From Pseudomonadota bacterium (lineage in GTDB: Bacteria > Pseudomonadota > Gammaproteobacteria > Burkholderiales > Burkholderiaceae_C), in assembly GCA_023436025.1 (NCBI GenBank), contig JAEZKX010000211.1:1-5036 (forward strand): 5,036 nucleotides of DNA, written 5' to 3'. How positions within the stretch are numbered: the first letter of the stretch is position 1; each line of letters begins with the position of its first letter. The notes below the pieces were generated by a model, which ran no database searches, had not been told where the DNA came from, and saw only the letters and a program-made list of their open reading frames with translations. Shown piece after piece: positions 1 to 5,036 of the stretch. The translations under genes were made by a program, and so were the position numbers.

Positions 1-48
1 GCGTGGCGTGGCGTGGCGTGGCGTGGCGTGGCGTGGCGTGGCGTGGCG
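1..48. repeat. GCGTG pentanucleotide tandem array
   Basis: Nine perfect head-to-tail copies of GCGTG fill positions 1-45, followed by a partial GCG at 46-48. The array begins at the window edge, so its full copy number is unknown. It lies beyond the 3' end of the TetR gene and outside any gene I can support. The unit length of 5 is not a multiple of 3, so copy-number change would shift a reading frame if the array lay inside a gene further left. It could be a slippage-prone simple repeat, or its length could be wrong in the assembly. No function is shown by the sequence. Confidence 0.93.
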
Positions 49-66
49 CGCCGGGGCCAGGCGCGC
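46..66 (-). terminator. Possible terminator hairpin after the TetR gene
   Basis: GCGCGCC (46-52) and GGCGCGC (60-66) are perfect inverted complements and would form a 7-bp all-G/C stem with a 7-nt loop. The hairpin starts about 12 nt past the TetR stop codon, where a terminator would be expected. No T-run follows on the minus strand, which instead enters the CACGC complement of the repeat array, so this is not a textbook intrinsic terminator. Such short dyads are also common by chance in DNA this GC-rich. Confidence 0.35.
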
Positions 67-78
67 AGCGCTACGGCC

Positions 79-735
79 TCAGTCGCGCAGCAGGTAGCCC
101 AGGATCACGTCCGTCATGTGCGACAGCCGCTCGTTCCTGGCCTTGGGCGCCATCAGGTCGCGGCCGAAGATGGCCGACAGCGTGTAGGTGTTGGACAGGT
201 AGAAATACGCCATGCCGGCGATCGACACGTACAGCTGCACGGGGTCGACGCCGCCGCGGAAGCTGCCCTCGCGGCGGCCGCGTTCCAGTACCGCGGCGAG
301 GGTCTCCACCAGCGGCGAGTTGAGCTCGCGCGCCTTCTGCGAGCCCGCCAGGTGGCGTCCCTTGTGCAGGTTGGCGCTGTTGAGCAGCGTCATGAACTCG
401 GGATGCGCCAGGTAGTAGTCCCAGGTGAACTCCACCAGCCGCCGCACCGCCTGCGGCGGCTCGAGGTCCAGCAGGCGCAGGCCCTTCTCTTGTTCGCGGA
501 TGTCGCGGTAGGCCTGCTCCAGCACTGCCTGGAACAGCTTTTCCTTGTCTTCGAAGTAGTAGTAGATCAGGCGCTTGTTGAGCCCGGCGCGTTCGGCGAT
601 GCGGTCCACCCGCGCGCCTCCCAGCCCGTACTCGGCGAACTCGTCGCGGGCCGCTGCTAGGATCGTGCTCTGGGAGCGTTCCGCGTCGCGCAGGCGTTCC
701 TCGGTGGCGGGACTCGGTTCACGGGCCATGTCCAA
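79..735 (-). CDS. TetR/AcrR-family transcriptional regulator
   Basis: Cytosolic one-component regulator of 218 aa from the TTG start, a typical TetR length. The N-terminal DNA-binding domain covers about residues 20-70. The helix-turn-helix is at about 42-62 (VDRIAERAGLNKRLIYYYF), followed by the family's FEDKEKLF segment. The remaining ~145 residues are helical and ligand-binding/dimerising in this family. The run HPEFMTLLNSANLHKGRHL and the later GVDPVQLYVSIAGMAYFYLSN region resemble the C-terminal domain of RutR-like TetR proteins (family resemblance only; the ligand is unknown). The start is ambiguous: TTG at 735-733 has a GAAGAG element about 7 nt upstream, while an in-frame ATG lies two codons later at 729-727 and would give 216 aa. 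The gene diverges from the ThDP-enzyme gene across 31 bp and most likely represses it and itself. Confidence 0.93.
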   Translation of the reverse strand: MDMAREPSPATEERLRDAERSQSTILAAARDEFAEYGLGGARVDRIAERAGLNKRLIYYYFEDKEKLFQAVLEQAYRDIREQEKGLRLLDLEPPQAVRRLVEFTWDYYLAHPEFMTLLNSANLHKGRHLAGSQKARELNSPLVETLAAVLERGRREGSFRGGVDPVQLYVSIAGMAYFYLSNTYTLSAIFGRDLMAPKARNERLSHMTDVILGYLLRD

Positions 736-739
736 TAAT
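734..739 (+). promoter_or_regulatory. Possible -10 element for the ThDP-enzyme gene
   Basis: AATAAT on the plus strand matches the TATAAT consensus at 5 of 6 positions. It sits so that transcription would start near 746, leaving a leader of about 20 nt before the ATG at 767. No good -35 hexamer is visible 15-18 nt upstream (around 711-717, inside the TetR coding region), so it would be a weak or activator-helped promoter. It overlaps the TetR gene's candidate -10 on the opposite strand, so the two promoters would be mutually exclusive or jointly controlled. Confidence 0.3.
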
Positions 740-763
740 TCACTCTTCAGTTAATTAAGTCAA
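735..763 (-). promoter_or_regulatory. Candidate sigma70-type promoter of the TetR gene
   Basis: Read on the minus strand, TTGACT (763-758, 5 of 6 to the -35 consensus) is followed by a 17-nt spacer and AATTAT (740-735, 4 of 6 to the -10 consensus). Transcription would start near 729-728, at or beside the in-frame ATG, giving a leaderless or nearly leaderless mRNA. In that case the TTG start could not be used. The -35 box lies inside the candidate operator, so a bound repressor would block it. The match is by eye only. Confidence 0.45.
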
Positions 764-764
764 G
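745..764. promoter_or_regulatory. Candidate TetR-type operator in the divergent gap
   Basis: CTTCAGTTAATTAAGTCAAG is an imperfect palindrome in which 8 of 10 base pairs of the dyad match, centred on a perfect TTAATTAA (751-758). TetR-family proteins bind as dimers to such dyads of roughly 15-25 bp, usually next to their own gene. This one fills most of the 31-bp gap between the TetR gene and the ThDP-enzyme gene. It covers the candidate TetR-gene -35 box and the predicted start of the plus-strand transcript, so one binding event could control both genes. Binding itself is inferred. Confidence 0.6.
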
Positions 765-766
765 CG

Positions 767-2461
767 ATGTCCGACTCGATCCAGCTCGCCGGCCACCTCA
801 TCGTCGAATGCCTCGCGGCGCAGGGCGTACGCCACGCGTTCGGCGTGCCCGGCGAGAGCTTTCTCGCCGTGCTCGACGGCTTCCACAAATACCGCGAGCG
901 TATCCAGTTCGTGATCAACCGCCACGAAGGCGGCGCGGCCAACATGGCCGAGGCGGTGGGCAAGATGAGCAACCGGCCCGGCATCTGCTTCGTCACGCGC
1001 GGGCCGGGCGCGACCAATGCCTCCATCGGCGTGCATACCGCCTTCCAGGACTCCACGCCCATGGTGCTGTTCGTCGGCGACGTCGCCAGCGACCAGCGCG
1101 ACCGCGAGGCCTTCCAGGAGGTCGACTACAGCGTGTTCTTCGGACCGAGCACGCGCGGCATGGCCAAGCGGGTCGAACGCATCGACGACCCCGACCGCAT
1201 CCCTGAATACATCGCCCGCGCCTTCGCCACCGCCATGAACGGCCGTCCCGGCCCGGTGGTGCTGGTGCTGCCCGAGGACATGCTGACCCGCGCGACGGCG
1301 GCGCGTCCGCTGCCGCGGGTCGAGGCGGTGGAGGCGTGGAGCGATCCCGGTGCGCTGCGCACGCTGCGCGAGCTGCTGCTGGCGGCGAAGAAGCCCTTCG
1401 TCATCGCCGGCGGCGGCGGCTGGACGCCGCAGGCGGCGCAAGCGCTGCAGCGTTTCGCCGAGAACTGGAAGCTGCCGGTGGGCAACGCCTTCCGTTTCCA
1501 GGACACCTTCGACAACCACCACCCGCAGTACGCGGGCGACGTCGGGATCGGCATCAATCCCAAGCTGGCCGCGCGCATCCGCGACAGCGACCTGGTGCTG
1601 GCGATCGGCCCGCGGCTGGGCGAGATGACCACCAGCGGCTACACGCTGCTTGAGCCACCCAAGGCGAAGCAGAAGCTGGTGCACGTCCATGCCAGTGCCG
1701 AGGAGCTCAATCGCGTCTACCAGGCCGACCTGGCCATCAACGCGACCATGAACGCGGCGGCCCGCTCGCTGGAGGTGCTGACCGCGCCGCCCGAGCTGCC
1801 CTGGGCGGCCTGGACGGAAGCGGCCCATGCCGACTACCTGGAGAACCTGCAGCCGCAGCCGCTGCCGGGCGCCATCGACATGCCCGCCATCGTCGGCCTG
1901 CTGCAGAAGCACCTGCCGGCCGATGCGCTCATCACCAACGGAGCCGGCAACTTCGCTTCGTGGACGCACCGCTTCTTCCGCCACCACGGCCTGGCCAAGG
2001 GCCACAAGACGCAGCTGGCGCCGACCTCCGGCGCCATGGGCTACGGCGTCCCGGCGGGGATCGCGGCGGCCATCGTCTCGGGCCGCCTGGCCCTCACCAT
2101 GGCCGGTGACGGCGATTTCCTGATGACCGGGCAGGAGCTGGCGACCGCCGTGCAGTACGGCGCCAAGTCCATCGTCGTGCTGCTGAACAATGGCATGTAC
2201 GGCACCATCCGCATGCACCAGGAGCGCGAGTACCCGCGCAACGTGCAGGGCACCGAGCTGCGCAATCCCGACTTCACCGCGCTCGCCCGGGCCTACGGCT
2301 ATGCCGGCGTGCGCATCACGCGCACCGAGGAATTCGAGGCAGCCCTGCTGGCCGCGCTCGAACGCCAGGAAGGCACCCTCATCGAGGTGATGCTCGACCC
2401 GGAAGTGATCACCACGCGCGGCACCCTGAGCGCCATCCGCGAGAAGGCGCTGGCGAAGTAG
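767..2461 (+). CDS. ThDP-dependent enzyme, acetolactate synthase-like
   Basis: Complete 564-aa protein, the usual length for the acetolactate synthase/pyruvate oxidase/benzoylformate decarboxylase superfamily. These cytosolic enzymes use thiamine diphosphate to decarboxylate or ligate 2-oxo acids. Domains in order: N-terminal pyrimidine-binding (about 5-170) with catalytic Glu54 in NRHEGGAANMAEA; central domain (about 190-330); C-terminal diphosphate-binding (about 370-550) with GAMGYGVPAG (422-431) and the metal/ThDP motif GDGDF (447-451) to NN (474-475). Phe116-Gln117 in AFQEVD match the conserved Phe-Gln pair of acetolactate synthases. His484 in NNGMYGTIRMHQ stands where biosynthetic acetolactate synthases carry the Trp of their QWQ motif, and GPRLGEMTT (281-289) replaces GARFDDRVTG. 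It is therefore probably not the anabolic IlvB/IlvI enzyme, and no small regulatory subunit is adjacent. The ATG is preceded only by a weak TTAAG ribosome site. Probably controlled by the divergent TetR protein; substrate unknown. Confidence 0.93.
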   Translation: MSDSIQLAGHLIVECLAAQGVRHAFGVPGESFLAVLDGFHKYRERIQFVINRHEGGAANMAEAVGKMSNRPGICFVTRGPGATNASIGVHTAFQDSTPMVLFVGDVASDQRDREAFQEVDYSVFFGPSTRGMAKRVERIDDPDRIPEYIARAFATAMNGRPGPVVLVLPEDMLTRATAARPLPRVEAVEAWSDPGALRTLRELLLAAKKPFVIAGGGGWTPQAAQALQRFAENWKLPVGNAFRFQDTFDNHHPQYAGDVGIGINPKLAARIRDSDLVLAIGPRLGEMTTSGYTLLEPPKAKQKLVHVHASAEELNRVYQADLAINATMNAAARSLEVLTAPPELPWAAWTEAAHADYLENLQPQPLPGAIDMPAIVGLLQKHLPADALITNGAGNFASWTHRFFRHHGLAKGHKTQLAPTSGAMGYGVPAGIAAAIVSGRLALTMAGDGDFLMTGQELATAVQYGAKSIVVLLNNGMYGTIRMHQEREYPRNVQGTELRNPDFTALARAYGYAGVRITRTEEFEAALLAALERQEGTLIEVMLDPEVITTRGTLSAIREKALAK

Positions 2462-2463
2462 GC

Positions 2464-2504
2464 GCGTCGACGCGTCGCATCTGCTGGGGGCCCGGCCGGA
2501 CCCC
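2464..2504. terminator. GC-rich dyads in the convergent spacer
   Basis: The 48-bp gap between two converging genes holds a perfect 12-bp palindrome, CGCGTCGACGCG (2463-2474), and a longer hairpin. In the hairpin, GGGGGCC (2486-2492) pairs with GGACCCC (2498-2504) across a 5-nt loop with one mismatch. Neither is followed by a T-run on either strand. The position suits a shared bidirectional transcription end, but the sequence alone does not prove it. Confidence 0.3.
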
Positions 2505-2509
2505 GGCGC

Positions 2510-3832
2510 TCACAAGGTGAACACGAACCCGTCCACCAGCGCGCCAGGCGCCCGGATCCCCGCCAGGCGCCGCGCGCCGTAGGTCGCCCCATCGGGAACG
2601 GGCTCGGCGCGATCCGTCAGCGCCACCAGCCCCTCGCCGAACATGCGCAGCAGCGCGTCGTCGAAGCGCATCACCGCCAGCGGCGCAACCGGCACTCCGT
2701 CTTCCACCCACATGCACGCGAAACGCGTCATGCCCGTGATGCGGCAGGCCTGGCGGTCGCTGTAGTTGAGGTAGTGCACGTCGCTGACGTACACGCCCGT
2801 GCCCAAGGCCTGCAGCGCGTCGGCGGCCGGCAGGGAGCCCGGCGCCAGCTCCAGCCATTCCGGTGTCTCGCCGGCGCCGCTGTTGCCTACCAGGCCGTAC
2901 TCGCGTGCGCTGCGCGGCGACACCAGCAGGTCGGCGGCGCGGCCGTCACGCACCAGCACCACCCGCGCCGGCTTGACGAAGCCGTCTTCCGTGAAGCAGG
3001 GCGCCAGCCCGGCATCGCTGGCGTCGGCCAGCTGCAGCGCCGGGTGGAGGTGGCGCTCGCCGCGCTGCAGCTGCACCAGGCTGCTCACGCCGGTGCGGGC
3101 AGCACGCGCGCCGAAGCCGCTCCAGGCCAGCGTGCCCAGGAGGTCGGCCACGGCCACGGGGCTGAGGTAGGCGCGGTACGCCCCCGGTTCCAGCGTGCGC
3201 CGGGGCCGGGCGAGCAGCTCCAGCTGCGCGCGCGTCGCGGCCATGCGGGCCGCGAAGCCGGCCCGGTCCCAGCTGCCGCCGGCATGCACGGCTTTCACCG
3301 CCAGGTCGACGGCATGCACCAGGCTCCAGTCGAAGTGGAAGCTTTCCACGCGGTGCCAGTTGCGCTGGCCGCGGCTGTCCGCGAAGGCCCGCACCACCGG
3401 GCCACCCGCGTACAGGCCGACCAGGTCGGTGCCGGCTGCCTCCCGCGCGACCACCTCGATCACTTCGGCCGCCTCGGGCAGCCGTCCCGGCGTGTCGCGT
3501 TCGGTCGACTGCACGGCCTCGGGCAGCAGCAGGAAGGGGTCCTCGGGCACCAGCGCCAGCTGTGCGGCCAGCGCATCGCGTTCGGCGGCCAGCACCGCGA
3601 TGTCGGCGGCCGCGTCGCCGGTCAGCGTCACCGTGGCGCTGGCGCGGCGCAGGCCGGCCACGACGCCGACCGTGGCCTGGCGCTGGACGACGTGCGTGGC
3701 CTGCCGCACCAGCGCCCGGTTGAAGCGCAGGAAGGTCGAATCCTCGGCCGCGAGGTGCAGCGTCACCCGGTCGGTTCCCGCGGGAGGGATGCAGACGGCG
3801 CCGGCGAGCGCCTCGTACCAGTCGCGCATCAT
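2510..3832 (-). CDS. TldE/PmbA-type partner of a TldD/PmbA pair
   Basis: Protein of 440 aa, close to the roughly 450 aa usual for PmbA/TldE. It shows no HExxxH metal motif, as expected of the TldE-type subunit, which in E. coli pairs with TldD to shape the peptidase without supplying catalytic metal ligands. Family features include EDSTFLRFNRALVRQATH near the N-terminus (30-47), typical of the fold's first strands. The C-terminal half carries GLVGNSGAGE (313-322), CRITGMTRFACMWVEDG (363-379) and LLRMFGEGLVALTD (394-407), matching the conserved end of PmbA proteins in pattern. The start is ATG at 3832-3830, overlapping the upstream stop as ATGA; a second ATG follows at once (3829-3827). A G-rich stretch (3843-3839) lies 6 nt ahead. 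The overlap implies translational coupling and equal supply of both subunits. It is divergent from canonical PmbA, so no gene symbol is given. Confidence 0.85.
   Translation of the reverse strand: MMRDWYEALAGAVCIPPAGTDRVTLHLAAEDSTFLRFNRALVRQATHVVQRQATVGVVAGLRRASATVTLTGDAAADIAVLAAERDALAAQLALVPEDPFLLLPEAVQSTERDTPGRLPEAAEVIEVVAREAAGTDLVGLYAGGPVVRAFADSRGQRNWHRVESFHFDWSLVHAVDLAVKAVHAGGSWDRAGFAARMAATRAQLELLARPRRTLEPGAYRAYLSPVAVADLLGTLAWSGFGARAARTGVSSLVQLQRGERHLHPALQLADASDAGLAPCFTEDGFVKPARVVLVRDGRAADLLVSPRSAREYGLVGNSGAGETPEWLELAPGSLPAADALQALGTGVYVSDVHYLNYSDRQACRITGMTRFACMWVEDGVPVAPLAVMRFDDALLRMFGEGLVALTDRAEPVPDGATYGARRLAGIRAPGALVDGFVFTL
3829..3832 (-). other. ATGA stop/start overlap coupling the TldD and TldE genes
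   Basis: On the minus strand, ATGATG contains the start of the downstream gene (ATG at 3832-3830) and the stop of the upstream gene (TGA at 3831-3829). Four-base overlaps of this kind are a classic sign of one mRNA with re-initiation by the terminating ribosome. A second in-frame ATG directly after gives an alternative start with a one-base TGATG overlap. Confidence 0.8.
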
Positions 3833-5036
3833 GCCGCGCCCCCGAACACCGCCACGCCCTCGAACTTGCAGGCTGGCGCGGCATGGCCGACGCGGATCAC
3901 CTGGTTGGGCTCGCCCTTGCCGCAGAAGGGCGTGCCCATCACCTCGAAGGTGGAGAGGTCGCCGACCATGGCCAGCGAGCGCCAGAAGCTGGCGGAGATG
4001 CCGCGGTAGTTGGGTCGCTTCACCACCTCGGCGAGCTTGCCGCGGCGGATGCGCTGCCCGTACTCGCAGCCGAACTGGAACTTGTTGCGCGAGTCGTCGA
4101 TGCTCCACGAGGCGTTGGTGCGCATCAGCACCCCGTCGTCGATGCTGGCGACCATGTCGGCCAGGGAGGACGTCCCCGGCTCGAGGTTGAGGTTGGCCAT
4201 GCGGTCGATGGGCGGCCGGTTCCAGCTGCAGGCGCGGGCCGCGGCCACGCCTGCCAGGCCGGGCCGCAGGACCTGGGCCCGCCGCTGCGACAGGGCGCCG
4301 CCCAGCGGGCGCAGCAGCAAGCCGTCGCGGATGATCCATTCGCGCGCCGCCGGCGTGCCTTCGTCGTCGAAGGCATAGCTGGCGAATTCGTGCGCCACGT
4401 CGGGGGCGAAGCTCACGTTGAGCAGCTCGCTGCCCCAGCGGTAGCTGCCGAACATGTCGAGCGTGACGAAGCTGGTGCCGGCGAAGTTGCGCTCGTCGCC
4501 CAGGATGCGGTCGAGCTCCAGCGGGTGGCCGATGCTCTCGTGGATCTGCAGCATCATCTGGTCGGGCATCAGGATCACGTCCATGCGGCCCTCGGGGCAG
4601 TCGGGCGCGCGCACCAACTCCAGCGCCTCGGCGGCCACGCGCGGGGCGTCGGACACGAAGCGCGCCCGCTCCACCACTTCGAGGCCGCCTTGCTGGCAGA
4701 AGCCGTTGTACTGGCCGGCGGCGCTGCGTGTCTGTGTCTCGCCGCCCGCAGCCGCCACCGCCACCAGCGCCGGAACCACGAAGTCCCAGTGCTGCTCGAT
4801 GCGCGCGCCGGCGCTGCCCAGGAACAGCTGTTCGGTGCGCGTGGTCCACAGCGATGCCGTGCGGTCGACGATGGCCGGTCCCAGCTCGGCACCGGCGCAG
4901 GCGGCCTCCAGCAGCGCGAATTTCTCGCGCAGGTCCAGCGCGGCGGGCGGCCGTTCGGTGGCGCTGGCGTAGCGGCCCTGTTCGCGCGGCAGGGGCAGCT
5001 CGCGCGCGTCGAGCAGGCTGTGGGCGGCGCTGGCGC
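3829..5036 (-). CDS. TldD-type metallopeptidase, 5' end outside window
   Basis: The reading frame is open from the TGA at 3831-3829 to the window edge, giving about 401 residues. The family is usually about 480 aa, so some 75-80 N-terminal residues lie beyond 5036. A GTG at 4779 is an internal codon, not the start, because upstream codons continue family-like sequence (for example ALLEAACAGAELGPAIVDRT). HESIGH (4542-4525) is the HExxGH zinc/catalytic motif of TldD. Cys in PFCGKGEP (3924-3922) corresponds to the third metal ligand near the C-terminus. DDEGTPAAREWIIRDGLL matches the conserved TldD core. The C-terminal portion after that Cys (NQVIRVGHAAPACKFEGVAVFGG) and HESIGHPLELDR differ from the E. 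coli-type HEAVGHGLEGD form, so this looks like a paralogous subfamily. Inferred role: cytosolic metallopeptidase acting with the coupled downstream subunit on short or unfolded peptides; substrate unknown. Confidence 0.88.
   Translation of the reverse strand, partial: ASAAHSLLDARELPLPREQGRYASATERPPAALDLREKFALLEAACAGAELGPAIVDRTASLWTTRTEQLFLGSAGARIEQHWDFVVPALVAVAAAGGETQTRSAAGQYNGFCQQGGLEVVERARFVSDAPRVAAEALELVRAPDCPEGRMDVILMPDQMMLQIHESIGHPLELDRILGDERNFAGTSFVTLDMFGSYRWGSELLNVSFAPDVAHEFASYAFDDEGTPAAREWIIRDGLLLRPLGGALSQRRAQVLRPGLAGVAAARACSWNRPPIDRMANLNLEPGTSSLADMVASIDDGVLMRTNASWSIDDSRNKFQFGCEYGQRIRRGKLAEVVKRPNYRGISASFWRSLAMVGDLSTFEVMGTPFCGKGEPNQVIRVGHAAPACKFEGVAVFGGAA

Noticed and set aside
3..660. 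Plus-strand open frames starting in the GCGTG array (repeated MAWRGV) running over the TetR gene
   Set aside because: The start is only the translation of the tandem repeat, and the rest is antisense to a clear TetR gene. No independent coding signal.
755..2218. 487-codon minus-strand open frame opposite the ThDP-enzyme gene
   Set aside because: It is His/Arg/Gly-rich with no recognisable motif and exactly shadows a well-supported gene on the plus strand. It is explained by GC-rich codon bias.
3829..3832. Programmed frameshift joining TldD and TldE into one protein
   Set aside because: There is no slippery heptamer or downstream structure at the junction that I can see. The ATGA overlap is fully explained by ordinary translational coupling.
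2774..4009. 411-codon plus-strand open frame across the TldE/TldD genes
   Set aside because: Composition is that of an antisense shadow, it has no family motif, and it spans the junction of two well-supported minus-strand genes.
3829..4779. Taking the GTG at 4779 as the start of the TldD-type gene (316 aa)
   Set aside because: The same frame stays open to position 5036 and encodes family-like sequence upstream. A 316-aa TldD would lack a large part of its N-terminal domain. The gene is cut by the window edge instead.
2510..4849. A single 779-codon minus-strand open frame that could be read as a long fusion protein
   Set aside because: Only its last 440 residues look like a real protein (PmbA type). 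The upstream part is Arg/Pro/Gly-rich low-quality sequence in the wrong frame over the TldD gene. The frame stays open because stop codons are rare at this GC content.

Overview
The window is high-GC (roughly two-thirds or more G+C by eye), with dense coding on both strands and strong G/C third-position bias. Gene content and protein style fit a betaproteobacterium, perhaps Burkholderiales/Comamonadaceae. This is a judgement from sequence character; no rRNA or other taxonomic marker is present.

Layout. (1) Positions 1-78 hold no gene. A perfect GCGTG pentanucleotide array opens the window and is followed by a GC-only hairpin just past the end of the first gene. (2) Positions 79-735 (minus) encode a TetR-family repressor. 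(3) Positions 736-766 are a short AT-rich divergent control region with a 20-bp imperfect palindrome centred on TTAATTAA, flanked or overlapped by possible promoters for both neighbours. (4) Positions 767-2461 (plus) encode a complete thiamine-diphosphate enzyme of the acetolactate synthase/pyruvate oxidase superfamily. (5) Positions 2462-2509 are a 48-bp convergent spacer with GC-rich dyads. (6) Positions 2510-3832 and 3829-5036 (minus) are a translationally coupled pair of TldD/PmbA-family genes. The upstream gene is the metallopeptidase partner with an HExxGH motif and is cut by the window edge. The downstream gene is the metal-site-lacking TldE/PmbA-type partner.

How the genes relate. The TetR gene and the ThDP-enzyme gene share one 31-bp control region, so the regulator very likely controls the enzyme, and probably itself, in response to an unknown small molecule. 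The TldD/TldE pair is convergent with that module and is probably a separate transcription unit whose promoter lies beyond position 5036. By analogy with E. coli TldD/TldE it should form a heteromeric cytosolic peptidase. Its sequence differs from the canonical pair and its substrate cannot be read from this window.

I see no phage, insertion sequence, CRISPR array, tRNA or rRNA. The window looks mostly like ordinary chromosome. The points most worth following up are the ThDP enzyme's altered specificity residue, the non-canonical TldD/TldE pair, the compact divergent operator and the pentanucleotide array.
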